A DNA stretch of 64,000 nucleotides from Bradyrhizobium nitroreducens (GCF_002776695.1 NZ_LFJC01000003.1:5328091-5392090), one strand, 5' to 3'; positions 23,817 through 32,352 are shown, counted from the first letter of the stretch. The notes: generated by a model from the sequence alone, not told the origin. Translations and numbers: made by a program.

Positions 23817-24257
23817 ATGCTTGGCTGGGCTGAATTCGCCGCCGGACCGGCGGAACCGTCGCGCGATGCCGGGGCCTGCGCCATGATGCCTGAACTGCAA
23901 CGGATGGACTGGATGCCCTCGCCCCCGCTTGCACCCATCGACAGCCCGCTCGACCTCGACCACCTCTCCCGGATGACGCTTGGCGACGCGGATCTGGAAC
24001 AGGAAGTGCTGGCCATGTTCGCCGAGCAGGCGGTCCGCCTGATGGCGGCGATGGCGGCCCTGCCGGCCGAGGCCGGCGCACTGGCCCACAAGCTCAAGGG
24101 CTCGGCCCGCGGGGTCGGCGCCTTTGCGGTGGCAGATGCCGCGGCAAGCCTCGAGACTGCGATCCTGACCGGCCATAACCAGCGCCACGCCCTCGCCGCG
24201 CTGAAGGAGGCGGTCACCGAGGCCCGCGCCGCCATCGAGGCGATCCTGAAGCCTTGA
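23817..24257 (+). CDS. Hpt (histidine phosphotransfer) domain protein
   Basis: 146 residues from the ATG at 23817, or 124 from the ATG at 23883 (MMPELQRMDW). The second start may be the real one, because the first 22 residues look non-conserved. The helical bundle carries the Hpt motif LAHKLKGSARGVGA with the phospho-acceptor His91 (numbered from 23817). Hpt proteins shuttle phosphate between hybrid kinases and response regulators. No kinase is adjacent, so it is an orphan. It is divergent from the giant polar-growth gene and shares its CtrA-box promoter region. Confidence 0.85.
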   Translation: MLGWAEFAAGPAEPSRDAGACAMMPELQRMDWMPSPPLAPIDSPLDLDHLSRMTLGDADLEQEVLAMFAEQAVRLMAAMAALPAEAGALAHKLKGSARGVGAFAVADAAASLETAILTGHNQRHALAALKEAVTEARAAIEAILKP

Positions 24258-24286
24258 GGCCAAGCGGCCGAGCCGGATTCTAGTCT

Positions 24287-24343
24287 CTTGTTTTGACGCA
24301 TTTTCTTGCCGCAAAGCGGGATTCACTTCGCAGCAAAACCCTA
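24287..24343. repeat. Dispersed TTGTTTTGACGCATTTTCTT repeat
   Basis: A copy of the repeat family seen at 5669-5735 and 32299-32352 (CTTGTTTTGACGCATTTTCT...CACTTCG...AAAACCC), between the Hpt and ferredoxin genes. Confidence 0.7.
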
Positions 24344-24421
24344 TGGCGCCGGGCTGATCGACCCGTTATAGGACAGCCCGGACCCTCCTTCATTCCCAGC
24401 ACCGCGGCAGCACGAGCACAC

Positions 24422-24742
24422 ATGGCCAAGATTCACTTTGTCGACCACAAGGGCGAAACCCGTACGGTGGAAATCGAGAACGGCGCAACCGTGATGGAAG
24501 CCGCGATCCGCAACAGCATTCCCGGCGTCGAGGCCGAATGCGGCGGCGCCTGCGCCTGCGCGACCTGCCATGTCTATGTCGACGAAGCCTGGCGCGAGAA
24601 GGTCGGCAGCCCGACGCCGATGGAAGAGGACATGCTCGATTTCGGCTTCGACGTGCGCCCCAATTCGCGCCTGTCCTGCCAGATCAAGGTCTCCGACGAG
24701 CTCGACGGTCTCATCGTGACGACGCCGGAACGTCAGGCCTGA
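24422..24742 (+). CDS. [2Fe-2S] ferredoxin, adrenodoxin/FdVI type
   Basis: A 106-residue ferredoxin. Cluster ligands are Cys40, Cys46, Cys49 and Cys86 in the vertebrate-type spacing C-x5-C-x2-C-x36-C (AECGGACACATCHVYV, LSCQIKV). An additional Cys44 lies within the loop. Soluble ferredoxins of this class feed cytochromes P450, Fe-S assembly or ring-hydroxylating enzymes. A ferredoxin-NADP reductase lies 0.7 kb downstream on the same strand, separated by an opposite-strand thioesterase gene. It may be its electron donor. Confidence 0.95.
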   Translation: MAKIHFVDHKGETRTVEIENGATVMEAAIRNSIPGVEAECGGACACATCHVYVDEAWREKVGSPTPMEEDMLDFGFDVRPNSRLSCQIKVSDELDGLIVTTPERQA

Positions 24743-24758
24743 TCCGCCTTCCCAAAAT

Positions 24759-25229
24759 TTACGATGCACTCGGCGGCGCGACTTCGATGCCGCGCTTGTG
24801 CCAGGGTCTGAATTTCTCGATCACCTCCGCAGTCAACGGGGCCGGCCGGCGCGTCGCCTCGTCCAGCAGGACGCCGACCGAAATCGCCGAGGCGATGCAT
24901 TTCCCCTCCGAGAACACGACCTGCTCGAAGGTCACGGACGTCCGTCCCAGCTTCACCACACCGAGGCCGAACTCGATCGTGTTCGGCCAGTGCAGTTCGG
25001 CGCGGAAATGCATGTCGAGCCGCACCATGATCCAGGCGAGGCCCGGCGGGGTCAAGCCGTACTGGGGAAGCTTCATCAGCGTGACGCGGCCGGTCTCGAA
25101 ATAGGTGGCGTAGACCGCGTTGTTGACGTGCTGGTTGGGGTCGAGATCGCCAAAGCGGACATTGTCGCTGAGGCGGAAGGGGAAGTCCTCCAGACGCGGC
25201 GTCGTGTCGAGGCGGCTTGGTGCGTTCAC
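24759..25229 (-). CDS. Acyl-CoA thioesterase, hotdog fold (4HBT/YbgC-like)
   Basis: A 156-residue single hotdog domain. The active-site region DLDPNQHVNNAVYATYFETG carries the Asp/His-Asn motif of 4-hydroxybenzoyl-CoA thioesterase-like enzymes. LHWPNTIEFGLGVVKLGRTS is the central strand. It is expected to hydrolyse an acyl-CoA in the cytoplasm; chain specificity is unknown. It is convergent with the ferredoxin gene (16 bp between stops). Confidence 0.88.
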   Translation of the reverse strand: MNAPSRLDTTPRLEDFPFRLSDNVRFGDLDPNQHVNNAVYATYFETGRVTLMKLPQYGLTPPGLAWIMVRLDMHFRAELHWPNTIEFGLGVVKLGRTSVTFEQVVFSEGKCIASAISVGVLLDEATRRPAPLTAEVIEKFRPWHKRGIEVAPPSAS

Positions 25230-25411
25230 CGATTGATCTCCGTCATATCCATCCCCGTTACAACCCAGTTATCCTGACCCGGCAAGTGGGCGCGGCTGCG
25301 GGGGGCTCCTGCTTTTATGCCTTCCCTGATTCATCCCCGTTGGCTAGACAGGCAGGGTCACCTCTGCCCGCCGGGCGCCGTCCAACCGATAACGATCGAT
25401 AAAGAGACGAC

Positions 25412-26440
25412 ATGAGCGACGTGATCAAAACCGATGTGCTGATTATTGGCGCCGGCCCCTGCGGTCTGTTCGCCGCCTTCGAGCTTGGCCTTCTCGACAT
25501 GAAGACGCATTTCGTCGACATCCTCGACAAGGTCGGCGGCCAGTGCGCCGAGCTCTATCCGGAAAAGCCGATCTACGACATTCCCGGCATTCCCCAGGTT
25601 TCGGGGCAGGGCCTCACCGACGCGCTGATGGAGCAGATCAAGCCGTTCCATCCGACCTTCCATCTCGGCGAGATGGTCGAGACCGTGGAGAAGATCGGCG
25701 ATCCCGCATTTCGCTGCACCACGGACGCGGGCAAGGTGTTCGAATGCAAGGTGCTGGTGATCGCAGCCGGCGGCGGCTCCTTCCAGCCCAAGCGTCCGCC
25801 GGTGCCGGGCATCGAGACCTATGAGGGTACGTCGGTGCATTACGCCGTGCGCAAGATGGAGACGTTCCGCGACAAGAACGTGCTGATCGTCGGCGGCGGC
25901 GATTCCGCGCTCGACTGGACGCTCAATCTGCATCCGATCGCGAAGCGCATCACGCTATTGCACCGGCGCGACGAGTTTCGCGCCGCGCCCCACAGCGTCG
26001 AGCAGATGCGCGCGCTGGTTGCCGGCGGCAAGATGGATCTGCGGCTCGGCCAGGTCACGGCGTTGTCCGGCGCCGAGGGCAAGCTCTCCGGTGCGACCGT
26101 CAAGGGCAACGACAACAGCATCACCGAGATTGCCTGCGACACCATGCTGCCGTTCTTCGGGCTGACCATGAAGCTCGGTCCCGTCGCGAACTGGGGCATT
26201 GCGCTGGAGAACAATCTGGTGCCGGTCGAGACCAGTGCATTCGAGACCAATGTTCCCGGCATCTTCGCGATCGGCGACATCAACACCTATCCCGGCAAGA
26301 TCAAGCTGATCCTGTGCGGCTTCCACGAGGGCGCGCTGATGTCGCAAAAAGCACATCGCTACGTCTATCCGGAGAAGCGGCTCGTGTTCCAGTACACGAC
26401 CTCGTCCTCCAGCCTGCAAAAGAAGCTGGGTGTCAACTGA
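25412..26440 (+). CDS. Ferredoxin-NADP+ reductase, thioredoxin-reductase type
   Basis: A 342-residue FAD/NAD(P) enzyme. The N-terminal dinucleotide motif is IIGAGPCGLFAAFELG (about 11-26). YPEKPIYDIPG follows, then the NADP motif VLIVGGGDSALDW, and the C-terminal FAD segment GIFAIGDINTYPGKIKLILC. There is no CxxC redox pair between the domains. The C-terminal extension YTTSSSSLQKKLGVN is typical of TrxR-like FNRs, as characterised in Rhodopseudomonas palustris and Bacillus YumC. It transfers electrons between NADPH and ferredoxin. The nearby [2Fe-2S] ferredoxin is the obvious partner candidate. Confidence 0.93.
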   Translation: MSDVIKTDVLIIGAGPCGLFAAFELGLLDMKTHFVDILDKVGGQCAELYPEKPIYDIPGIPQVSGQGLTDALMEQIKPFHPTFHLGEMVETVEKIGDPAFRCTTDAGKVFECKVLVIAAGGGSFQPKRPPVPGIETYEGTSVHYAVRKMETFRDKNVLIVGGGDSALDWTLNLHPIAKRITLLHRRDEFRAAPHSVEQMRALVAGGKMDLRLGQVTALSGAEGKLSGATVKGNDNSITEIACDTMLPFFGLTMKLGPVANWGIALENNLVPVETSAFETNVPGIFAIGDINTYPGKIKLILCGFHEGALMSQKAHRYVYPEKRLVFQYTTSSSSLQKKLGVN

Positions 26441-26545
26441 CGGCAGCGGCGCAGGCGGGGATGCCCCATGTTTCTGGTGCTGGAACCGTTCGCGAAATCG
26501 CCGTAGTCTGCGGCCATTCCGGTCGTGGAATTACAAGGTGATCTA

Positions 26546-27142
26546 ATGCGGATTTCTTCCAGCTTTCGGCTGCTCCCCTTCCTTGCGCTTGCATTGTCGC
26601 TCGCGACGGTGACGCCGTCTGCGGCGCAGACCACCGAGCCCACGGCGGCGGGCCTGTGGCAGAAGGTCGAAGACGGCAAGACGGTCGGATGGTTTCTCTT
26701 CATCGACCATAACGGCATCTTCGAAGGCGTGATCGCCAAGACCTTCCCGCGGCCCGGCGACGATCCGAACGAGATCTGCAGCAAGTGCACCGACGATCGC
26801 AAGAACGCGCCGGTGCTCGGCATTTCCTTCGTCCGCAACATGAAGCGCGAAGGATTGAAGTACGAAGGCGGCAACGTGCTCAATCCCCGCGACGGCCAGA
26901 TCTGGAAGGCCAACATGAAGGTCAGCCCCGACGGACAGACCCTGACCCTGCGCGGCTATCTCGGCATTTCGCTGCTTGGCAAGGACGAGACCTGGATGCG
27001 CCTGCCCGACGCCAACATCGCCCAGGTCGATCCCGCCATCGTCGCGAAATATCTGCCCGCGCCGGCTGCGGCCACCAAGCCGCCGGCGCCCGCGACGAAG
27101 AAGAGCGGCGGCATGATGATGGCTCCGGCGCCCAAGCAGTAA
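26546..27142 (+). CDS. Exported DUF2147-like protein
   Basis: 198 residues with a signal peptide (about 1-27, ending SAAQ). The body matches DUF2147: GLWQKVEDGKTVGWFLFIDH, a CSKCTDDRKNAPVLG segment with a CxxC pair, GNVLNPRDGQIWKANMKV, and LTLRGYLGISLLGKDETWMR. The tail is Ala/Pro/Lys-rich. The family is periplasmic and lipocalin-like in topology, with no known reaction. The ATG at 26546 follows AAGGTG. Confidence 0.85.
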   Translation: MRISSSFRLLPFLALALSLATVTPSAAQTTEPTAAGLWQKVEDGKTVGWFLFIDHNGIFEGVIAKTFPRPGDDPNEICSKCTDDRKNAPVLGISFVRNMKREGLKYEGGNVLNPRDGQIWKANMKVSPDGQTLTLRGYLGISLLGKDETWMRLPDANIAQVDPAIVAKYLPAPAAATKPPAPATKKSGGMMMAPAPKQ

Positions 27143-27312
27143 CCTCGGTCCCATTTCTGAGAGTCGTCCCGTCGGCGTCGGATTTTGATCCTACGCCGCA
27201 TTCGTCGAAAGGCGCATGCCGTTGCGCCGTGCGACAGTAGTTCCCCGGAATGCGCGCTGGCAGCGGATTTGCATAGCTATCGCCAGGGTGCTGGAGGAAC
27301 GAGTCGCCGGCG

Positions 27313-27335
27313 CCGTGCCTTGAGCCAAGGCACGG
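27313..27335. terminator. GC-rich perfect hairpin
   Basis: CCGTGCCTTG-AGC-CAAGGCACGG forms 10-bp perfect arms with a 3-nt loop, in the 250-bp gap between two exported-protein genes. There is no T-run, so termination is uncertain; it could be a processed leader of the next gene. Confidence 0.4.
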
Positions 27336-27392
27336 ACAACGGACGACATTGTCTGTCTCCCGCACGAATGATTCTGATCGCGGGACGACGAG

Positions 27393-27749
27393 ATGAAATC
27401 TTCAAGATTATGCGCGGCGACGCTGCTGGGCGCGACGGCGCTCCTGGCCATCCCGGCACAGGCGCGCGACGACGGACGCTACGCCAACTCGCCGCTAAAA
27501 CCCTGGTTCGAGAGCCTGCACAGCGAATTCGGTCAATGCTGCACCGACGCCGACGGCTATGTCATTGCCGACGTCGATTGGGAGTCCGATCACGGCCGCT
27601 TCCGCGTCCGCATCGACGACGAATGGGTGGTGGTGCCCGACGGCGCCGTGATCACCGTGCCGAACAAGATCGGTCGCACCATGGTGTGGAAGCACTACAT
27701 CGACGGTCATCCGCGCGTGCGCTGTTTCATGCCCGGCAGCATGACCTGA
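27393..27749 (+). CDS. Small exported protein, unknown function
   Basis: 118 residues. A signal peptide (1-24, ending AQA) is followed by a mature domain with SEFGQCCTDADGYVIADVDW, RIDDEWVVVPDGAVI and HPRVRCFMPGS. Three Cys suggest disulfide bonding in the periplasm. Similar sequences are common in Bradyrhizobium and annotated only as hypothetical. The start ATG is preceded by GACGACGAG without a strong Shine-Dalgarno. Confidence 0.8.
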   Translation: MKSSRLCAATLLGATALLAIPAQARDDGRYANSPLKPWFESLHSEFGQCCTDADGYVIADVDWESDHGRFRVRIDDEWVVVPDGAVITVPNKIGRTMVWKHYIDGHPRVRCFMPGSMT

Positions 27750-27802
27750 AAACGCTGACGGCGCCCGCTTCGGATGCAGGCGCCGCAAGCGATGTGAAAG
27801 GC

Positions 27803-28072
27803 TCAGCGCGCCTCGCTTCCCGAACCCGCGCTGGCAAGCCGTTTTACGCGCGGGGACAACACTGAAACCTGCGCGGGCGAGGCGGGCATGCCGGCGACGG
27901 TCATCGCGGGCGCGGCCGACTGCTCCTCGACGCCGGCGCTGCCGAGCACCTGCACCTGCATCGCCGAGATCGGCAACGACTTCACTTCGTAAGAGGGAAG
28001 CTCACCCGCGAAGGCGCCGGTGGAGCTTGCAATCAAGGCGCCGGCGACGGCAATCATTGTGAGACCACGCAT
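27803..28072 (-). CDS. Small exported protein, unknown function
   Basis: 89 residues from the ATG at 28072 (MRGLTMIAVAGALIASSTGA), with a signal peptide cleaved near AFAG. The mature part contains LPSYEVKSLPISAMQVQVLG and PAQVSVLSPRVKRL. The upstream GGAG at the right distance supports this start over the longer frame beginning at 28150. No family recognised. It is convergent with the preceding exported-protein gene. Confidence 0.7.
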   Translation of the reverse strand: MRGLTMIAVAGALIASSTGAFAGELPSYEVKSLPISAMQVQVLGSAGVEEQSAAPAMTVAGMPASPAQVSVLSPRVKRLASAGSGSEAR

Positions 28073-28267
28073 TGGAAAATCTCCGTTGAAGATGTCAATC
28101 GGAGGTTTGGTCGTGGCGATGCACAAGGAGGTTCGCTCGTGTGCGAACATTCGTGTGTCCGTGGGCGAACCTATTGGTTGCGTGATGCGACAGGACGAAA
28201 CGATGACGAAGTTTTTCGCGTCAATGTTTCAGGACGGTTTCGCGGCATCGATCGACGCAGCTCGCAG

Positions 28268-29632
28268 CTAGCTTGTCTGCAACGCCAGCTGCGCAGGTCC
28301 GGTCGGCGCGACGGTCGCCGGAAAGCGCAGGCTCATGGTCGTGCCACGGCCGGGTGCGGACGAGATGATCAACTCGCCGTTGTGGGCCGCCATGATCTCG
28401 CGGACGATCGACAGGCCGAGCCCGGCACCGTCGCCGGCGGTATTGCCGGTCTGAAACGGCTCGAGCAATTTGTGTTCGGCGCCATCGGGCAGGCCTGCGC
28501 CGTCGTCGTCGATCGAGACGCCGTCGGGGCCCAGCGTGGCGACGATGCGGCGCGCGCCGCGGGCATGGATCAGCGCGTTGCCGACGAGATTGGCCAGCGC
28601 GCTGCGGATTGCGGCGTCGACGCCCAGCACCAGGACCGGACCTTTCTCGGCCTGGTCGAGCGCGAGCTCGATGCCGGCGTCCAGCGCCGAGGGACCGAAA
28701 TCGGCAAGCACCTCGATCGTGATTTGGGCGAGATCGATCGGCCGCTTCTCGACCGCGTGATTCTGCAGCCGGGCGAGGTCGAGCATGGCGGACACCAGCG
28801 ACGTCAGGCGCCTGACGTCGCGCACCAACTCGGCCCTCAGGGCGGGCTCGGGCACGTCCTCGATCTTCGCGCGCAGAAGCGTGAGCGGCGTGCGCAGTTG
28901 ATGGGCGGCGTTGCCGAGAAAGCGGCGCTGCATCCTGATATAGGCATCGATCTCGCCGAAGGCGCGGTTCAGCGCCTCGACCAGGGGCTTTAGCTCGCAG
29001 GGGACCTCCGACAAGGATATCAAGCCTTGCGGCGCCGACGGATCGATCGCGAGCGCGCGCCGCGCGACCCGCTCGATGCTACGTGAGACGAAACGCGCAG
29101 CAAGCGCCGAGCCGACGGCAACGGTCGCTGCAAAGGCCAGCGCCACGAGCATGATCGAAAAGACCCTGCGGAGGAGAAACGTCCGTGCAATCCGGCCAAA
29201 GCGGACCTGAGGCTCGCCAACCATCATCCCGAGCCGCAACGAGCCCCGCTGTACGGCGGAGAGACAGAAAGTGCTGTTCTGGTCGAGCGTGCTGAAGACG
29301 GAGGAGCCGACGGGCCCGCGGTAGGGAAACACGAAGGGGAGGGCGGGCCGATGTTCGCTGCCGTACTCGCTGAGCAGTTCGCCCGCGGACATGACGTACC
29401 AGAGGTTCGGGCTGTCCGCCTTCAATTCCTCGAGGGCAGGAGTCGGACGTACCGTCAGTTTTTGCCCTTCTATGACCGTCGCGCGATCGAGAATGGCAGC
29501 CACGACCTGACAGGACCTAAACTCGTGTTCCTCGGTCGGATATCGCCAGATGAAGACGCCGAGCATGGTCAGGAAGATCGTCGTCGCGGCGATGCCGAGC
29601 GAGATCGCGAACGTCCGGGCAATCGACGTCAT
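28268..29632 (-). CDS. Two-component sensor histidine kinase
   Basis: 454 residues. Membrane helices at about 8-28 and 157-180 enclose a periplasmic sensor of about 125 residues with Cys41 and Cys123. A HAMP-like linker leads to HisKA with His244 (NAAHQLRTPLTLLRAK) and an HATPase domain (NLVGNALIHA, SIDDDGAGLP, GDGAGLGLSIVREI). The ATG at 29632 overlaps the response regulator's TGA (ATGA), so the pair is translationally coupled. The type resembles QseC/TctE/PhoQ-class OmpR-pair kinases. The signal is unknown. The divergent mipA-like gene is a likely target. Confidence 0.92.
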   Translation of the reverse strand: MTSIARTFAISLGIAATTIFLTMLGVFIWRYPTEEHEFRSCQVVAAILDRATVIEGQKLTVRPTPALEELKADSPNLWYVMSAGELLSEYGSEHRPALPFVFPYRGPVGSSVFSTLDQNSTFCLSAVQRGSLRLGMMVGEPQVRFGRIARTFLLRRVFSIMLVALAFAATVAVGSALAARFVSRSIERVARRALAIDPSAPQGLISLSEVPCELKPLVEALNRAFGEIDAYIRMQRRFLGNAAHQLRTPLTLLRAKIEDVPEPALRAELVRDVRRLTSLVSAMLDLARLQNHAVEKRPIDLAQITIEVLADFGPSALDAGIELALDQAEKGPVLVLGVDAAIRSALANLVGNALIHARGARRIVATLGPDGVSIDDDGAGLPDGAEHKLLEPFQTGNTAGDGAGLGLSIVREIMAAHNGELIISSAPGRGTTMSLRFPATVAPTGPAQLALQTS

Positions 29633-30309
29633 CGCGGCGTCGCCAGCCGCAGGATGTAACCGATGCCCCGCATGCTGCGGATCTCGACGTCGCCGCCGAA
29701 CGCGGCCAGCTTCTTCCGCAGGCGCGAGACCTGCGCTTCCAGCGTGTTGGATTCGATCTCGTCGTCGAAACCGTAGATTTCCTCGATCAGGGCGGCGCGG
29801 GTGATGACGCGGTCGCGCCGCATCAGCAGTGCGCCGAGGATCAGCGCCTCGCGCCGCCGCAGCAGGATCTTCCTGCCGGCGACCACGACCTCGTTGCTGC
29901 CGAGATGCAGCTCGACATTGCCGAGCGACAGCACGGAAGGCGCGAGCAACCGGGGCCGCCGCAGCACTGCACGCACCCGTGCGATCAGCTCCTGCGGCTC
30001 GAACGGCTTGCCGAGATAATCGTCGGCGCCGCCGTTGAGGCCGTCGACGACGTCCTCCTTGGTGTCCTTGGACGTCAGCATGATGATGGCGGGACGCTCC
30101 GGCGACTGACTTAGCGCCGCGACCACCTCGAGCGCATCGCCGTCGGGCAGCATCCGGTCGACGATTGCGAGATCGTATTTGAAATTCTCCAGCGCCTGGC
30201 GGGCATCGGCGATCGAGCCGACGACGTCCACGACGCCGTGCAATTGCCCGAGCAGGCGGCTGACATAGGCGCCGATCTGCGGTTCGTCTTCGATCACGAG
30301 GGAACGCAC
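29629..30309 (-). CDS. OmpR/PhoB-family response regulator
   Basis: 226 residues from GTG 30309 (VRSLVIEDEPQIG); longer upstream frames have no family support. The receiver has phospho-acceptor Asp51 (LAIVDRMLPDGD), with the conserved Thr in IMLTSKD and Lys in LGKPFEP. The C-terminal winged helix (about 125-225) ends with VSRLRKKL and IRSMRGIGYILR. It is the first gene of a two-gene unit with the sensor kinase. Paired 11-bp-spaced direct repeats in the upstream spacer fit OmpR-family binding. Confidence 0.92.
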   Translation of the reverse strand: MRSLVIEDEPQIGAYVSRLLGQLHGVVDVVGSIADARQALENFKYDLAIVDRMLPDGDALEVVAALSQSPERPAIIMLTSKDTKEDVVDGLNGGADDYLGKPFEPQELIARVRAVLRRPRLLAPSVLSLGNVELHLGSNEVVVAGRKILLRRREALILGALLMRRDRVITRAALIEEIYGFDDEIESNTLEAQVSRLRKKLAAFGGDVEIRSMRGIGYILRLATPR

Positions 30310-30492
30310 GCGGGTCGGTCCTTGACTCTGCTGGGTGACAAGACCCCGAGCGTAACGCTCCCTGGCCGACGTCTGGGTGCTTCGGCTCGTGCGCAGAGTT
30401 CCCATTAAGGCAGCGAGCTGGGCGAATCGAAGGCAGGAACGCGGGCGCGGACAGACGCCGCCGGCCGAAGTTTCCGGACAGGGGCACGCCCC

Positions 30493-30581
30493 GGCAATGT
30501 TCGGGCAATGTTGATCCTGCGGCGCGCGTGTCGGCAATGGACGAAGGCGGCGGTTTCGCCCTGCAATCTTGGGGCAATTTA
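30493..30581. promoter_or_regulatory. Two pairs of 11-bp-spaced GCAAT direct repeats
   Basis: In the 344-bp spacer between the response regulator and the mipA-like gene, GGCAATGTT occurs at 30493-30501 and again at 30504-30512. A second pair, TGCAATCTT (30562) and GGCAATTTA (30573), has the same 11-bp pitch. A single GGCAATGG lies between them at 30533. OmpR-family regulators bind such tandem half-sites. Confidence 0.55.
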
Positions 30582-30653
30582 GCCGGATCATATGCTGGGG
30601 CTCCAGCCACACGTATCAGACCAGGCCAGCATGGCCGGTCCGGGGCCCTGTAA

Positions 30654-31547
30654 ATGAAGCATCTTGACGAAGCCGCTCTCGACCCTGCGGGGAGCGCGCG
30701 GCAGATATCGCTGACCACTTTTCTCGCCGTACTCGGCGCGGTCATCGCGATCCCTCAATCCGCCCGCGCGCAGACGGCGTTCACGCTGCCGGCTCCGCCG
30801 TTCGACCTGCCGCTGCTGCCTTCGCCCTCCGGCAACTGGACCGTCATGGTCGGCATCGGCGGAGAGTACACGCCCGATTTCGTCGGGGCGAAGAACGGGA
30901 AGTTCGTCCCGATCCCGATCTTCACCATCCGCCGCGCCGGATCGATCGACCAGTTTCGCGGGCCGCGCGACAGCGCCAGCATCGCGCTGCTCGACGTCGG
31001 CAATTTCCGCGCCGGGCCCGCGTTCAAATACGTCGCCTCGCGCAAGGCCGACAAATATGCCGAGCTGACTGGCCTTGGCGACGTCAAGGCAGCGTACGAG
31101 CTCGGCGGCTTCGTCGAATATTATCCGGTCGACTGGCTGCGCCTGCGCAGCGAATTGCGCCAGGGCATGGGCGGCCATACCGGGACGGTGGCCGATGTCT
31201 CCGCCGACGTCATCGTGCCGCTGATCCAGAGGCTCACGATCTCGGCCGGCCCGCGCTTCACCTGGAAGAGCACCAAGGCGACCGCTCCCTATTTCGGCGT
31301 CGACGCGGCGCAGGCGCTGGCGTCGGGGTTGCCGACATACGATGCCAAGGGCGGCGCGCATTCGGTCGGCTTCGGCAGCCAGGTCTCCTATCGCATCAAT
31401 CCGCAGTGGGAGGTCCACGCCTATGTCGAATACGAGAAGCTGCTCGGCGATGCCGCGGACAGCCCGCTGGTGAAGCTGCGGGGGTCGTCGAACCAGACCA
31501 CCGTTGGCATCGGTGCGTCCTATTCGTTCGACTTCAGGATTCGATAG
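30654..31547 (+). CDS. MipA/OmpV family outer-membrane protein
   Basis: 297 residues. An N-terminal extension and signal peptide (cleavage near AQT, residue 40) precede a beta-barrel with MipA/OmpV signatures: WTVMVGIGGEYTPDFVGAKN, FVPIPIFTIRR, and a C-terminal amphipathic strand ending GIGASYSFDFRIR. MipA family members are outer-membrane scaffolds or pore proteins, often induced by envelope stress. It is divergent from the two-component system and co-directional with the next gene (3-bp gap). Confidence 0.9.
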   Translation: MKHLDEAALDPAGSARQISLTTFLAVLGAVIAIPQSARAQTAFTLPAPPFDLPLLPSPSGNWTVMVGIGGEYTPDFVGAKNGKFVPIPIFTIRRAGSIDQFRGPRDSASIALLDVGNFRAGPAFKYVASRKADKYAELTGLGDVKAAYELGGFVEYYPVDWLRLRSELRQGMGGHTGTVADVSADVIVPLIQRLTISAGPRFTWKSTKATAPYFGVDAAQALASGLPTYDAKGGAHSVGFGSQVSYRINPQWEVHAYVEYEKLLGDAADSPLVKLRGSSNQTTVGIGASYSFDFRIR

Positions 31548-31550
31548 GCG

Positions 31551-32291
31551 ATGCGCAGCAGAATTATCCTGGCTCTCGCCTGTGCGATCGCGTCCGCCGT
31601 CCTCGGTGCTGCCGCGGCGTTCGAGACGCGCGCGACGAAACTCCAGGCGATCAAGACCCTCGGCATCGTCTCGGCCATCGGCGAGGAGATGAGCCTGACG
31701 CAAGCCGGCCTGACCGGGCTCGGCAACACCGCGCAAAGCCTCTCGATCAGCGCCTGGGGACTGGACGAGCTGATCGTCCAGCAGGCGACGAAGCTCTTGA
31801 GCGGACGCTTTCGCGTGCAACCGGTGAGCTACAGGCGCGCCGCGTTCGCCGCCGTCAGGGATTCGGCGGTTGCGCCCGTCAATCTACTGCGCAGCGATCC
31901 GTTCAAGGAGCTGGTTCGCAGCGATGTAACGCCCCAGGGGCTCGATGCCTACGTCGTCATCACCCGGGCAAGATCGAAGCTCGGCAACGGCCGCAACGTC
32001 GAGGGCGTCGGGCTCGCCGAATACCGGACGCTGCTGGCGGATTACGGCCTGATTCATGCGCTGTACGAAGTCCGGATCATCGACGGCAAGGCGTTAGACG
32101 TGATCGAGAAGCGTGCGGCCGCGCCGCTCGACAACACCGGGACCGTGCGGATTGCCGGCCCGAGCGGCCCGGTCGACGAGACGCTTGGGGGGGCAGCGTC
32201 GAGCGAGCGGCTGCGCGCCGCGGTCGTGGACCTCATCACGCGCAGCCTTCCTGTCACGCTGGGCGACATGCACCTGATCGACAGCCAGTGA
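31551..32291 (+). CDS. Exported protein of unknown function, co-transcribed with mipA-like gene
   Basis: 246 residues with a signal peptide (about 1-23). The body contains IKTLGIVSAIGEEMSLTQAG, QPVSYRRAAFAAVRDSAV, LDAYVVITRARSKLGNGRNV, and a C-terminal helix LRAAVVDLITRSLPVTLGDM. Only 3 bp separate it from the mipA-like gene, so one transcript is likely. I do not recognise the family. Together with the porin it looks like an envelope-response output module of the divergent two-component system. Confidence 0.8.
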   Translation: MRSRIILALACAIASAVLGAAAAFETRATKLQAIKTLGIVSAIGEEMSLTQAGLTGLGNTAQSLSISAWGLDELIVQQATKLLSGRFRVQPVSYRRAAFAAVRDSAVAPVNLLRSDPFKELVRSDVTPQGLDAYVVITRARSKLGNGRNVEGVGLAEYRTLLADYGLIHALYEVRIIDGKALDVIEKRAAAPLDNTGTVRIAGPSGPVDETLGGAASSERLRAAVVDLITRSLPVTLGDMHLIDSQ

Positions 32292-32298
32292 GGTTCCA

Positions 32299-32352
32299 TC
32301 TTGACGCGTTTTCTTCAAGCGAACCGGTATCCACTTCGCTCGAAAACGCTTC
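32299..32352. repeat. Dispersed TTGACGCGTTTTCTTCA repeat
   Basis: The closest copy to the 5669-5735 repeat: ATCTTGACGCGTTTTCTTCA...CACTTCGCTCGAAAACGC. It fills the 60 bp between two convergent genes and reaches the stop codon of the galactarate dehydratase gene. Confidence 0.75.

Noticed and set aside
26486..26512. GGAAC upstream of the DUF2147-like gene as an EcfG promoter.
   Set aside because: With 16 or 17 bases of spacer the -10 reads GTAG or TAGT rather than CGTT.
28020..28271. A possible 83-residue plus-strand gene overlapping the small exported-protein gene.
   Set aside because: It overlaps the real gene's signal peptide on the opposite strand, and its product shows no recognisable pattern.
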